Below the pieces are notes generated by a model that had not been told where the DNA came from, searched no databases, and saw only the letters and a program-made list of their open reading frames with translations. DNA of 64,000 nucleotides from Lachnospiraceae bacterium (lineage in GTDB: Bacteria > Bacillota > Clostridia > Lachnospirales > Lachnospiraceae): contig JAJQDT010000116.1 in NCBI GenBank assembly GCA_021202075.1, positions 62,001 through 126,000 on the forward strand, given 5' to 3'. Both the position numbers and the translations under genes were made by a program. Below, in pieces: positions 1 to 9,133 of the stretch (position 1 is its first letter; every line of letters starts with the position of its first letter).

Positions 1-1359
1 ATAATACTGACAGGTGCCGTCCTCATACAGGTCAAACTCCAGCGTTTCGGTTCCAAACGCGCCCTCATAGTCGCACAGGTAAATCGTTGCGCCTTCCGGT
101 GCTTCTGCCGCCGCATCCGCCGCTTCTGTCTCATCCTCGCTCTCCAAAGCGCTCTCATTATAGCCGTTCTCGGAATCCCAGTAAACCGTCAGGCCTTCCT
201 GTGAAAGAACATCCTCATAAGTATACGCTACAATCTGAGATTCGGAATCGAAGAATACCAGCTCCGACACACCGTCATTCTGCTCCGCCTCAATCGGATA
301 GTACAGTCCGATGCTGTTCGGATTGCTCTTGCCGTAATCTACGCCTTCCTCTCCAAACATGACGGAGTAAGCCAGGTTTGCCAAGGTGGTCGCCGCGTCG
401 CCGCCGCCAAACTGGCATGCACCGCGGAATACGCTTGCGGTACCCGCTTCATCGGAAACCGAACCGATCAGGTACTCATACTCGTCACCCATAACGCCTG
501 CGGAGAAGAACGCAAATTCTTCCTGTTCCTCCTCGGAATAGGTATCCATGATATACTGGCTGCCCGCAGTAGACACCAGCGAATTGTAACCGATGATCAC
601 ACGCACATTCGGGTTATCCGTAAGCACCCCCGCCACTACGGAACGGTTGTCTCCGGAAATATCCATCTCTGTCGTGCACGCATCCAGGCTCTCCACGCGC
701 TCCGCAATCATCTCACAGTAAACCGGGTTCTCCACCTTATCAGCTTCGTCTACTACATCGCCGACCAGATTAACATACTCGCCATCCTCATTCTTCAGGT
801 ACGGCTCAATGATCTGCGCCTCACCCGCACAGCGGCTCTTCGCGTCATCACTGATCGTCGAACTCAAAAATGCCACATCCCAGTCGCCGTCCGGATCCAT
901 GTTTTCCTCCACCCAGGTCTTAGTGATGGATGCCACATACATACCGATCATATACTCATCATCCGCAGATACCGCATCATAGCAATCTTCTGAGATTGAG
1001 CCGGTGCCACCGCTGATCACAATTTTGGCCCCATAATCTCTTGCTTCCTGAAGCACATCCTCCAGCGTCTCTATCTCACATGGAAGCACGACGATCATTT
1101 CCGCCTCCATCAGCGAGAAGTTCTGAATCTGCTGTGTCTGTGTCGAAACGCTGTCATCCGCGGATACCACCTGCACCTCATAGCCGAGCGGCTCAAACAG
1201 CTCCGTCAGCGCTTCAGCCTCCAACTCACTGATGCTGCTGGACATATTCTGCATGCAGACGCCGATCAGTCCGCTTCCCTCCGCGCTCGCGGCGGTGCCC
1301 ATCCCAAGGGCCGCTGTCAGGGTCATCACTGTCATTCCCAAAATGAACCTTCTCTTCAT
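1..1359 (-). CDS. Sugar ABC transporter substrate-binding protein with C-terminal extension (cut by window edge)
   Basis: This is a secreted periplasmic-binding-protein-fold protein (Peripla_BP_4 type), presumably delivering a sugar to an ABC permease outside the window. It starts at ATG 1359 behind a strong AGGAGG. A Sec signal peptide (MKRRFILG..., cleavage near ASA-EG) is followed by the family-typical start GLIGVCMQNMSSS. The reading frame stays open to base 1, giving at least 453 residues, longer than the usual 330-380. The surplus is C-terminal: an acidic Ala/Glu linker near residues 420-430, then a small domain containing TLEFDLYEDGTCQYY. That tail resembles the beta-repeats at the N-terminus of the esterase at 4298-5929 (TLELSEDGTYALTE). 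The GPH symporter follows upstream in the same direction after a 136-base gap. Substrate is unknown. Confidence 0.8.
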   Translation of the reverse strand, partial: MKRRFILGMTVMTLTAALGMGTAASAEGSGLIGVCMQNMSSSISELEAEALTELFEPLGYEVQVVSADDSVSTQTQQIQNFSLMEAEMIVVLPCEIETLEDVLQEARDYGAKIVISGGTGSISEDCYDAVSADDEYMIGMYVASITKTWVEENMDPDGDWDVAFLSSTISDDAKSRCAGEAQIIEPYLKNEDGEYVNLVGDVVDEADKVENPVYCEMIAERVESLDACTTEMDISGDNRSVVAGVLTDNPNVRVIIGYNSLVSTAGSQYIMDTYSEEEQEEFAFFSAGVMGDEYEYLIGSVSDEAGTASVFRGACQFGGGDAATTLANLAYSVMFGEEGVDYGKSNPNSIGLYYPIEAEQNDGVSELVFFDSESQIVAYTYEDVLSQEGLTVYWDSENGYNESALESEDETEAADAAAEAPEGATIYLCDYEGAFGTETLEFDLYEDGTCQYY

Positions 1360-1495
1360 AGCGCAAAATCCTCCTGTTTGCAAAATCCGTGTTACAGTTA
1401 CTTCCTTATTCTGTCACCCCATTTTCCAGAATAGCTTCCCTGTGCCATATAACCATTGTATGGTCTGTAAAACCGTTCCAAATCTTGTCCGGGTA

Positions 1496-2869
1496 TTATT
1501 TGCCCATCGGCGGCTTTTTCTCACCAACCGACTTGCGGATCTCCGGCATATACTTCTCTACATCCATCAAAAGGATTCCGATGATCAGGAGAACCGCCAG
1601 AATCATTCCCAGCCAGCCAAAGCCAAAGCGGACAATGTTTACAACCTTATCCGGCTGAACCTCAGCCATCGCGTCGTACCCCGCCATCGCCAGCAGGAAC
1701 GCCGGCAATGCCTGTCCGAGACCCATACCGATCTTAGAGCCGATCGACTGAGAGGAAGCCATAAAGCCCTCCGACCGGATTCCGGTCTTCCACTCGCCAT
1801 AGTCCGCAGAATCCGCGCAGAACGCGTAGAGTCCGGCAAACATCGGGCTGATGCCAAGAGAACGAATCACGGTACCGGCAAGAAGCATGTTTACGTTCGC
1901 GCCCGCCAGTCCGGTGATGAGAAATCCAATCGCAAGAATAATTCCGCATCCAACCAGGAAAAGCCGTTTGGAAAACTTGTTGGAAATATAAGGCATAAAC
2001 AGCAGCATTACAAGTCCGGGAGCCTGTCCGAACGCCATCAGCTGTACAAGAACCATCGGGTTGTTAAGGACAATGTTGCAATAGTAAATCTGGAATGCCA
2101 CGGAATTCGCGTTAATCAGCAGGATAATCACACCCAGAACCAGCGCGATCCAGAAATAACGGTTTTTCAAAACTGCTTTCAGCTGCTCCATCATAGGAAC
2201 ATCGCTCTTCGGAGCCGGTGCTCCCGGGCCTTCTACTTCAACCTTCTCATCCACTCCGACTGTCTCTACACAGAACAGTCCCGGGATCATAATCAAAACG
2301 CAGGCAACCACTCCAAGGATAATACCTGTATTCGCCCAGCCGACTTGTGTATAGACGGCAGCTACAGCAGTGCTGACGACCAGACCTACAATCCCGTTCA
2401 TCAAAGATGAGAACGTCGAAGTCGTGTTACGGTCTTTCGGGTCACGCGTCATACGGGCCAGCAGTGCGGTGTGGGCAACGCCAACGATCGTGTAAACAAT
2501 ACAGTTCACAAATATGTAGGTAATATAGGCATAAATAATCTTTGTTTTTTCCGCCCATTCCGGATTTACCCGGAAAATCAGCGCCATACCGAGCAGCATC
2601 AGTGGACCTGCCAGAATCAGCCATGGCCTCGCTTTGCCGAGCTTCGTATGTGTTTTATCGACAATCCCGCCCATAATAAAATCCGTTATGCCATCAAACA
2701 CACGGCAGATTACCATCATACTTGCTACCGCGGCCGCTCCGATCAACGCGGAATCCGTGTAATAGCTCAGCAGAAAGCTTGCAAATACAGTACTTACCAC
2801 ATTGCTGCCGCCGGCGCCACACCCATATGCAAGCTTCCGGCTCACGGGTATTTTTTTACTTTCGTTCAT
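1496..2869 (-). CDS. GPH-family glycoside/hexuronide:cation symporter
   Basis: Polytopic membrane carrier of the glycoside-pentoside-hexuronide:cation symporter family, about 457 residues and 12 predicted helices, expected to import a glycoside or uronide with Na+ or H+. Family signs are the N-terminal KLAYGCGAGGSNVV, the loop after helix 2 containing DGITDFIMGGIVDKT (the conserved Asp-rich cation-site region) and the mid-protein RDPKDRNTTSTF. The start at 2869 is preferred over in-frame starts further upstream because AGGAGAG lies 8 bases before it. It faces a LysR regulator across a 284-base region with overlapping promoters and a perfect palindrome, so that regulator probably controls it. 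The substrate cannot be read from the sequence. Confidence 0.88.
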   Translation of the reverse strand: MNESKKIPVSRKLAYGCGAGGSNVVSTVFASFLLSYYTDSALIGAAAVASMMVICRVFDGITDFIMGGIVDKTHTKLGKARPWLILAGPLMLLGMALIFRVNPEWAEKTKIIYAYITYIFVNCIVYTIVGVAHTALLARMTRDPKDRNTTSTFSSLMNGIVGLVVSTAVAAVYTQVGWANTGIILGVVACVLIMIPGLFCVETVGVDEKVEVEGPGAPAPKSDVPMMEQLKAVLKNRYFWIALVLGVIILLINANSVAFQIYYCNIVLNNPMVLVQLMAFGQAPGLVMLLFMPYISNKFSKRLFLVGCGIILAIGFLITGLAGANVNMLLAGTVIRSLGISPMFAGLYAFCADSADYGEWKTGIRSEGFMASSQSIGSKIGMGLGQALPAFLLAMAGYDAMAEVQPDKVVNIVRFGFGWLGMILAVLLIIGILLMDVEKYMPEIRKSVGEKKPPMGK

Positions 2870-3049
2870 TTTACAACTCTCCTTTTCATTTCCTTGACGA
2901 ATGGCCATTTCGTCAATGTTTTTTTCCATCCGGCATCCCTCTGCTGTCTGTTCTTTCTACGTATGTCAGCGGGCAGCCGAATAGTTCTTACAGCATTTTG
3001 TTTTATAAAACAATATTTCCTGATAAACAAGATTATATTCTGTGCAAGA

Positions 3050-3078
3050 TTGACAAGCAATTCGAATTGTTGTAAAAT
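3050..3078 (+). promoter_or_regulatory. Sigma-A promoter for the LysR gene
   Basis: TTGACA at 3050-3055, a spacer of exactly 17 bases and TAAAAT at 3073-3078, about 75 bases ahead of the ATG at 3154. The spacer contains the CAATTCGAATTG palindrome. Confidence 0.7.
3058..3069. promoter_or_regulatory. CAATTCGAATTG palindrome, likely LysR operator
   Basis: A perfect 12-bp palindrome sits exactly between the -35 and -10 boxes of the LysR gene promoter and overlaps the -35 region of the divergent GPH transporter promoter (TTGCTT, 17 bases, TATAAT on the minus strand). The placement suits autorepression combined with control of the transporter. Direct observation of sequence; function inferred. 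Confidence 0.6.
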
Positions 3079-3153
3079 CTATTCCAGATTAGAATTGTTT
3101 ATTTTTTCTTCTTTTATTTCAGAAGTATCTTTTGCTTTGTGAGGTTTTTACAT

Positions 3154-4062
3154 ATGAATCTGGATTACTTTCGTGAATTTATTGTCCTGGCAGACTGTAC
3201 AAATTATCTGGAGGCCGCTGAGCGCCTCTTCATCGGGCAGTCCACTCTGTCCAAGCACATCATCTCCATGGAAAAGGAGCTTGGTGTTCCCCTGTTCGAA
3301 CGGACCTCGCGAAAGGTTGTGCTGTCTAAATACGGCAAACTGATGCTGCCCTATGCAAATACAATTGCCCAGACCCAGTACAGCTATGCTTCCGCGCTTC
3401 AGAACGAGCTGGAGTCTGAGCGAGGCCGCGTGACGGTCGGGACGATTGCCGCCACCGCCAAATACGGGATCACCGGCATGATCGCCAGCTTTAAAAGGAA
3501 ATATCCCACCAGCAGCATCCAGATGTTTGAGGGCGACCCGGATGATCTGGCTTCTCAGTTAAGAGAACGCAAATGCGACGTGATATTTGCGCATCTGCCG
3601 GAGCGCAACGTACTCGGTATGTCCTTTAATAAGATCCACTATCTTGATGATTCCCTGGTCTGCATTCTCCCCAGAAGTCATCCTCTGGCCGGCCAGAAGG
3701 AGCTGCCGCTGGAACAGCTCAAGGACGAGACCTTTATCGCGCTCGCGGAAAACACCACCGTACATCAGCTGATTCTGGATTGCTGTTACCGCGTTGGTTT
3801 TTCTCCCAGGATTGCCTTTCTGTGCCACCGGGTGGACAGCGTGCTTGACCTTGTCACCAAGGGAATGGGCATCGCAATCCTGACAGAATATATGACAAAC
3901 CGGCCGGAGGACGGCAATTTCCCCGAAAACGCACCGTTCGCGGTCGCCAGACTGCTTCCCCGCACTGCGGTGTCTGTCGATCTCTGCTACCGGAAGGATG
4001 AAGATCTCTCTCCCATGGCAAAGCATTTTGTCGATCTTGTGCGGGAAACCGTATCCTCCTGA
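3154..4062 (+). CDS. LysR-family transcriptional regulator
   Basis: A 302-residue LysR-type regulator: N-terminal winged helix (residues 1-60, with YLEAAERLFIGQSTLSKHI as the recognition region) and a LysR substrate-binding domain from about residue 90. The ATG at 3154 is chosen over an upstream GTG at 3139 because GAGGT lies 9 bases before it and LysR proteins typically begin MxLxYFxEF. It is divergent from the GPH symporter and probably responds to that transporter's substrate or its metabolite. A strong bidirectional terminator lies downstream at 4216-4249. Confidence 0.9.
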   Translation: MNLDYFREFIVLADCTNYLEAAERLFIGQSTLSKHIISMEKELGVPLFERTSRKVVLSKYGKLMLPYANTIAQTQYSYASALQNELESERGRVTVGTIAATAKYGITGMIASFKRKYPTSSIQMFEGDPDDLASQLRERKCDVIFAHLPERNVLGMSFNKIHYLDDSLVCILPRSHPLAGQKELPLEQLKDETFIALAENTTVHQLILDCCYRVGFSPRIAFLCHRVDSVLDLVTKGMGIAILTEYMTNRPEDGNFPENAPFAVARLLPRTAVSVDLCYRKDEDLSPMAKHFVDLVRETVSS

Positions 4063-4215
4063 GACTGCGGACTGTTATTTAATCACTGTCATGGACAGGC
4101 CTGTGATCAGCATAATAAAGTCAGATCTGTGCTGCACATAATAGTCCTTGTATCTTTAAATCATTGAAGGAGTTTCTACAGAAGCAAATGAAACGCTCAA
4201 AAGGTGAAAGGAATC

Positions 4216-4249
4216 AAAACGAGTCGGATGGGTAACCCGACTCGTTTTA
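4216..4249. terminator. Bidirectional rho-independent terminator
   Basis: AAAACGAGTCGG pairs with CCGACTCGTTTT around a short loop, with A-runs and T-runs on both sides. It lies between the convergent LysR gene (+) and esterase gene (-) and can serve both. Confidence 0.85.
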
Positions 4250-4297
4250 TCTAATGCGAACTCCAGTTCATGCAAACTTTATTTTATATGAACTTCA

Positions 4298-5929
4298 TTA
4301 TCCAATCACTGTCGCAAGAAACTCAAACACCGCGGCAAGGTTCTCATCGGTATAGAAGAGGTCGTCCTCATGCTCCGCGCCCTCGATGATACCAAAAGAC
4401 ACCTGCTCTTCGCCGAGCAGCTCAGTCAGGCGGTCCGACAGATTTACAGATTCCGTGTAAGGAACACTGGTGTCAGAATCGCCGGCCTGAATCCAGGCGA
4501 TGAGCTCTGTGTTGGTAAATTCATCCACATAGGTCCCCCAGTAAGTGGTGTAGGTGTATTCCTCGTCATCCATAAGGTTTTGTCCGAGGAACTGGCTCTC
4601 AAAGGAGGAGTCGGTTCCAAAGCTGCTCTCGATTCCAAGCTCCGCGTATTCGTCATCCATGACATAAAATTCAATCGGGCCGTAGAAATCTACGAGAGCG
4701 GTCACTTCCGAAGAGTATTCGATGTTCTCATCCACGTCACCGTTCAGAGATTCTACATTGGCGGTCAGAGCGGTCATGACGGAGAGATAAGCGCCCGCGC
4801 TCTCGCCCCAGATCACGATGGAGTCGGAATCAAAGCTGTATTCGTCCGCGTTGGCGCGAACATAACGGACAGCCGCCTTTACATCCGCAAGGGCTGCCGG
4901 GAACTGTGCTTCGGAGCTCTTGCGGTAATCGACGCTGACAACGGCGTACCCATTTTCAAGACCAGCGGATATAACTGGCTGGATGATGTCCATCATCTGA
5001 TCGCCGAACATAAAGCCACCGCCGTGTACCACTACGATTACCGGGAAGGGGCCGTCACCTTCAGGAAGATAGATATCGAGCACCTGGCTGCCAGAATCGT
5101 CGGCATAGGCTACATTTGAATAATCCGCATTGCTTTCGGAGGAACCAGAAACGTCGCCCACACTTTCCGCTGCCACGGAATATGGCAGCATGGAGCTATC
5201 GGCAGTGGTCAGTACCCATTTGGCCAGATAGTCGTTTTCGCTGTCAAAGAAATCTGCTATTGGCATCTCTCCGCTATCCGATTCTGTAACGCGGGTTATG
5301 ATATTGCCATCTGTAAACTGCCAGGTGACTGTATAGGTGGTATCACCAAATGAGGAGTTGGATTCTACAAGGGTAGCGTTTTCCTCATCGTCAAAGGTCA
5401 GTGTCCATACAACGGTGAAGTCGTATTCCGTTTCCTCCGTATAGACGAAGGAAGTTCCGACCAGTTCATCCGGGATAACGTCGCTGACAATAGCGGTATC
5501 GTCAGCTTCAGAGGTGTCGGCGGGAGATTCTGCCTCCTGGGGATTCATTGTGCCGTCCTCAAAGACGTTCCATACGGAAGACCCGTCTGCGTTGAAGAAA
5601 CCTGCTTCCGGGGTGCGCCCGGTATCCGAGGTGTATTCCCCTGCAGAGACCATATAGCCCTCATACGCATCCTCAACCGTATATTCTCCAGAATAAACAG
5701 TCACGCCGGTGTTGGGGTTGTCTTCGGTGAGCGCGTAGGTGCCATCTTCGGACAGTTCCAGCGTCCAGGCGACGGTAAATTCCATCATCGCCTGCACCGA
5801 CTCTTCATAGGTGTAGGTTCCAGCGACGTCCGAAACGGAAACCGCAGATTCCTCCGCAAGTGCAGGTTGTGCACATACTGCCAGTGAAAGAACCGCAGCA
5901 AGTGCAAGTGTAGCGAATTTTCTTTTCAT
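4298..5929 (-). CDS. Secreted alpha/beta-hydrolase (esterase) with two N-terminal beta-repeats
   Basis: A 543-residue exported esterase. A Sec signal peptide (cleavage near ALA-EE) is followed by two related beta-rich repeats (about residues 35-125 and 155-245, each with a WTLxxxxDG-type core) and then a carboxylesterase/BD-FAE-like domain. The oxyanion motif is VVVHGGGF, the nucleophile elbow is WGESAG, and the late acidic and His positions are GDSDTSVPY and EGAEHEDD. The start at 5929 has AGGAGG upstream; in-frame starts further upstream lack a site and would hide the signal peptide. Known relatives remove acetyl, feruloyl or similar groups from carbohydrates; the actual ester is unknown. 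The N-terminal repeats may bind substrate or cell wall. It is very acidic, as expected for an exported protein. Confidence 0.85.
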   Translation of the reverse strand: MKRKFATLALAAVLSLAVCAQPALAEESAVSVSDVAGTYTYEESVQAMMEFTVAWTLELSEDGTYALTEDNPNTGVTVYSGEYTVEDAYEGYMVSAGEYTSDTGRTPEAGFFNADGSSVWNVFEDGTMNPQEAESPADTSEADDTAIVSDVIPDELVGTSFVYTEETEYDFTVVWTLTFDDEENATLVESNSSFGDTTYTVTWQFTDGNIITRVTESDSGEMPIADFFDSENDYLAKWVLTTADSSMLPYSVAAESVGDVSGSSESNADYSNVAYADDSGSQVLDIYLPEGDGPFPVIVVVHGGGFMFGDQMMDIIQPVISAGLENGYAVVSVDYRKSSEAQFPAALADVKAAVRYVRANADEYSFDSDSIVIWGESAGAYLSVMTALTANVESLNGDVDENIEYSSEVTALVDFYGPIEFYVMDDEYAELGIESSFGTDSSFESQFLGQNLMDDEEYTYTTYWGTYVDEFTNTELIAWIQAGDSDTSVPYTESVNLSDRLTELLGEEQVSFGIIEGAEHEDDLFYTDENLAAVFEFLATVIG

Positions 5930-6290
5930 TTCTTTCTTCCTCCTTTTGAGTGTGAATGGCCGCTTCATCCGGCTGACCGGGCGCTGGCTGTCATAAAGTG
6001 TCCACAAACCATTTCACGCTGTTTGCTTTAATTGCGCAACAAGGTGGGTGGTATTTATGATCGCAATTACAATCGACAGCGCCATTTCAGTGATGGAGAA
6101 AGTTTAATGCAAAAAATCAGGGAAAGCAATTCAATTTGACGGGAAAGCTATTCTGTTTCGGAATAGTTTTGTGTAAAAAACACAGACACGTTTTAGAGAT
6201 GTTCCTGTATGCTCGTCATTTGTTTCACCCCTGTCAGATATAGACAGGAGCGAAGGTGCCAGGCTAAGAGACAAGGTACCAGCAGCTTGC
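5930..6290. other. Non-coding stretch upstream of the secreted esterase
   Basis: About 360 bases with no convincing gene. It should contain the esterase promoter, but no clear -35/-10 pair was identified. A 70-codon minus-strand open frame at 6131-6343 has no recognisable motif or good ribosome-binding site and is not annotated. Confidence 0.5.
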
Positions 6291-6465
6291 ATCGTAATTT
6301 CTTGTACATTCTGCTTACCTGTTTCGCCGATAGCACATAGCAAAAATCCTCAGCAGTCTCCTCTCCGCTTCGGTCGGCACTAAGCGAACGTCCACTGGAC
6401 GTTCAGCGCCCCACTGCACCTACATTTTTTGCTATGCACCCTCGACAAAACATTCTGCACATTAC
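6287..6465 (-). repeat. Structured intergenic repeat, family 2, copy a
   Basis: Read on the minus strand: GGCGCTGA, a small hairpin ACGTCC-AGT-GGACGT, a TTAGTGCC segment, ACCGAAGCGGAG, then a 3-prime module GAGGATTTTTGC...GCTATCGGCGAAACAGG...GCAGAATGTACA. The core recurs at 25898-26012 and 28631-28701, and the 3-prime module recurs at 48066-48130. An outer stem GCATAGCAAAAAAT/ATTTTTGCTATG encloses the core. No protein is encoded. Confidence 0.7.
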
Positions 6466-6490
6466 GCACAAGTTCTTACGATACGATCCG

Positions 6491-7846
6491 CTAAAGCGCT
6501 GACAGATCTACCTGATAAAAATACCCCTTCGGTACTTCTTCCGGCTGGTAAAACAGAATCATGTACCATGGGAAATACTGAATCCCGTCCTCATTTTCCA
6601 CATTTCCTTCGCAAAAAACGATCTTTTGGCCAAACGTCCAGTTCTCAATCCGCGACACATGGTCAAGTGCGAGATGCTTTTTGTAGTCGCGGCCGGATTT
6701 TACCTCGATCAGGTCGATTTCTGTCCCATTCTGAACTACAAAATCCAGTTCGCCCATTTTCTTGGATTCGTAATAGTTAAGAGAAAAGCCGTTGCCTTTG
6801 AGGGACTGAGCAAACACGTTTTCCAGAATGCTGCCCATATTGACCTCAAGCTCCCCCTGTAGAAGATCAAACTGTATATTTTTCATGCAGGCGGCGCAGA
6901 GAAGTCCGGTATCGTTCAAAAACAATTTAAAGATACTTCTCTTTTCATTTAGCCGCAGGGGCGCCACCGGCTCCGTAACATTATAAGATGGCAGAGCCAC
7001 TCCCGCGTCGGCCAGCCACAAAAAGGCGTTCTCATAACGGTTCTGTCGTCCGTTTTCGTCCACACGGCTTAAGAAAAATCTGCGGTTCTTATCATTCAGC
7101 TGTGATGGAATGCTGTCAAAAATCGCCTGAATCTTCATTCGGTCATTTCCGGAAGCATATCTGGCGATATCGAGACGATACAGCTCCAGAATGTCCCGCT
7201 GCGCCTGGACAACCTTTCCGATATCATGCGTTGTCACATAAGTCTGAACCACCGCCGGCATCCCTCCAACCACAATGTAGGTGTAAAAAAGCTTCTTCAT
7301 CGTGCTGTGTATGGCCTCTGATACCGGCCGGTTCTGCTTACAGCACGTTCTCAATAACTCAAATGTGGAGTCCTGTACGCCATTTGCTGCCGCGTATTCT
7401 TTAAACGTCATGGGATACATATAGCAGATTTCCTCATATCCGACCGGATAGGATTTTACCTCTTTATATCTGACGCCCAGCATAGAGCCCGATTCAATAT
7501 AATCAAAACGGCCATCTTCCACCAGAAACTTGATCGCGCACCTCGCATTCGGGCACTCCTGAATCTCATCCAGAAAAACCAGCGTTTTTCCCGGCTCCAT
7601 CTTCTGCATTGTATACGCAGTCAGATTCTCTATAATAGTGTCTGCCCCCAGGCTTCCGTCAAAAATCCTCCCGGCCTGTTCATCCGTGACAAAATTAATC
7701 TCCACAAAATAATCATAATACTCCCGGCCAAACTGCTCGATAATTGTGGTCTTTCCAATCTGCCGGGCTCCGATAATGCAGAGAGCCTTCTTTTGTGGTT
7801 CCTCTTTCCACGCTTTTAATTTTGAATAGATCTCTCTCTCTAACAT
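6491..7846 (-). CDS. AAA-family ATPase with C-terminal DUF4143 domain
   Basis: A 451-residue cytoplasmic ATPase of the widespread AAA_14/DUF4143 family. The Walker A motif is GARQIGKTT and Walker B is TLVFLDEIQEC. The C-terminal third is DUF4143, with the nuclease-like segment YYESKKMGELDFVVQNG...DLIEVKSG that resembles a PD-(D/E)XK core. The start at 7846 is preferred because GGAGG precedes it, although the spacing of 11 is long. Function in the family is unproven; roles in defence or toxin-like activity have been suggested. It is monocistronic, with its own promoter at 8039-8066. A second ATPase-nuclease of a different family lies at 10284-11864. Confidence 0.87.
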   Translation of the reverse strand: MLEREIYSKLKAWKEEPQKKALCIIGARQIGKTTIIEQFGREYYDYFVEINFVTDEQAGRIFDGSLGADTIIENLTAYTMQKMEPGKTLVFLDEIQECPNARCAIKFLVEDGRFDYIESGSMLGVRYKEVKSYPVGYEEICYMYPMTFKEYAAANGVQDSTFELLRTCCKQNRPVSEAIHSTMKKLFYTYIVVGGMPAVVQTYVTTHDIGKVVQAQRDILELYRLDIARYASGNDRMKIQAIFDSIPSQLNDKNRRFFLSRVDENGRQNRYENAFLWLADAGVALPSYNVTEPVAPLRLNEKRSIFKLFLNDTGLLCAACMKNIQFDLLQGELEVNMGSILENVFAQSLKGNGFSLNYYESKKMGELDFVVQNGTEIDLIEVKSGRDYKKHLALDHVSRIENWTFGQKIVFCEGNVENEDGIQYFPWYMILFYQPEEVPKGYFYQVDLSAL

Positions 7847-8038
7847 ATGCAGCAATACCTCCGCTTCCCCGGCGATATAATAATACATTTCGTATGTTAT
7901 AACACCCATATATCTGCATCGGTTGTGAATGATGTTTCGATTCTATATTCGCGGCTTTCATTGTATGTCTATACCCACGCAGCGGATATGGACAATGGCC
8001 GTGGCAATCGCGAATCGATTTTCTTTTACGCGACTTCT

Positions 8039-8066
8039 ATTGTAACATTTTTCCGAAGTTTTTCAA
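8039..8066 (-). promoter_or_regulatory. Putative sigma-A promoter for the DUF4143 ATPase
   Basis: On the minus strand TTGAAA (8066-8061), a 16-base spacer and TACAAT (8044-8039), giving a leader of roughly 185 bases before the ATG at 7846. Confidence 0.5.
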
Positions 8067-8239
8067 TAGTATATGCTACTTTTTTCGCAGTTTTTTCGTG
8101 CTTTGCGTCACTTTTTCTATCATTCTTCCTTGCAATCCCAGTCTCTGGACTGCACCGCGTTGAGTATCGCCGGACATAGATTATTAAGCTCCTGAAAAAG
8201 AAGTCAGATAAACCGGCAGAAAGGGAATCCGTCCACGGT
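8067..8239. other. Non-coding spacer between ATPase promoter and DUF89 gene
   Basis: AT-rich, with no recognisable gene, hairpin or repeat. Short open frames on both strands give no family resemblance. Confidence 0.4.
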
Positions 8240-9106
8240 TTATTCATGCACCAGCATTCCAGTAAACTGCGGTACCTGAAAATTCTCACAAAACAACCTG
8301 CATTTGCAGAGGAAAATGAAATAAATATTTTTTTCACACAAGCGAAGCGTCTCGTAATTCGCCTGTCCCTTGGCAATGATCACATCCGATTCATCCCAGA
8401 CATTTTTCGCCTCCGGGGACAGCTCCGGCAGCCATGTCCCCGCAATTCCGTTGCCGTTGCCATATACCTCGGCCACCTCCTGCAGGCCGATTTCCATGGC
8501 ATCCTCCATCGTCACATCATTCGAGACCGGCTGGCCCTTTACCAGCACCTTTATGCGAAGCTGCGGATACTGTTCCCGGATCACTTCCAGAAACAATTTA
8601 TCCAGTACTCCCTCTCCTGCGTTGTCCGTCAAAAGCAGAAGCTTCCGGGATCTGCTTAAATCCCGCTTCAATTCCTCATAGGCCTCACCTGTGACGCTGT
8701 TTTGCTCCACTTCCTCCAGAAGCTTCTCCAGACAGGCCTCCTCCACATTTTTCACGGCAGAAAAATCGATGTAATTTCCCACCAGTGAAAACTGCAACGC
8801 CTTGAGAAGCGGATCCTCCGCGCTGTGAATCTTCTCCCGGATTCCCTCTGCTTTTTCCAGCATAAGCTGATTGTAATAAGACTTTTCCCTGGAATAGTCC
8901 GGGGTCTGGCCGAACATTTCCTTCCGCACCCGGTCGATGTCCCGCACAATCACCGGCGCGCAGGTTTCCACCGAAGCCTCCGATAAAATTTGAAACATAC
9001 TCTGTAAAAATGCAAGCTTCTGATCTTCTGTTGCACTCTCAGGTATATTATTGAACTGTTTTTCAGCCAGACACTGGATGCATTCCGAACGCAGTAATGT
9101 ACTCAT
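8240..9106 (-). CDS. DUF89 / ARMT1-like damage-control phosphatase family protein
   Basis: A 288-residue protein of the DUF89 family, metal-dependent phosphatases thought to hydrolyse damaged or harmful phosphometabolites. Visible landmarks are the N-terminal CxxC (Cys9 and Cys12) typical of the prokaryotic subfamily, GNYIDF near residue 110, the metal-binding LLLTDNAGEGVLDK around residue 155, and the late VIAKGQANYETL motif. The length matches the family. AGGAGAG lies 7-8 bases before the ATG. It is 27 bases downstream of the esterase gene at 9134-10171 on the same strand, so the two are probably co-transcribed. The physiological substrate is not predictable from context. Confidence 0.88.
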   Translation of the reverse strand: MSTLLRSECIQCLAEKQFNNIPESATEDQKLAFLQSMFQILSEASVETCAPVIVRDIDRVRKEMFGQTPDYSREKSYYNQLMLEKAEGIREKIHSAEDPLLKALQFSLVGNYIDFSAVKNVEEACLEKLLEEVEQNSVTGEAYEELKRDLSRSRKLLLLTDNAGEGVLDKLFLEVIREQYPQLRIKVLVKGQPVSNDVTMEDAMEIGLQEVAEVYGNGNGIAGTWLPELSPEAKNVWDESDVIIAKGQANYETLRLCEKNIYFIFLCKCRLFCENFQVPQFTGMLVHE

Positions 9107-9133
9107 ACTATTTTTCTCTCCTTAAAAAACCAA

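Noticed and set aside
1232-2410. Plus-strand open frame of 392 codons opposite the GPH symporter
   Set aside because: Shadow frame; the opposite strand encodes a recognisable transporter with a strong ribosome-binding site.
6131-6343. Small minus-strand gene of 70 codons
   Set aside because: No Shine-Dalgarno site, no family resemblance, and it runs into the family 2 repeat.
8026-8376. Minus-strand 116-codon frame with a Lys-rich end upstream of the DUF4143 ATPase
   Set aside because: It overlaps the end of the DUF89 gene in another frame and contains the likely ATPase promoter; no family match and no ribosome-binding site.
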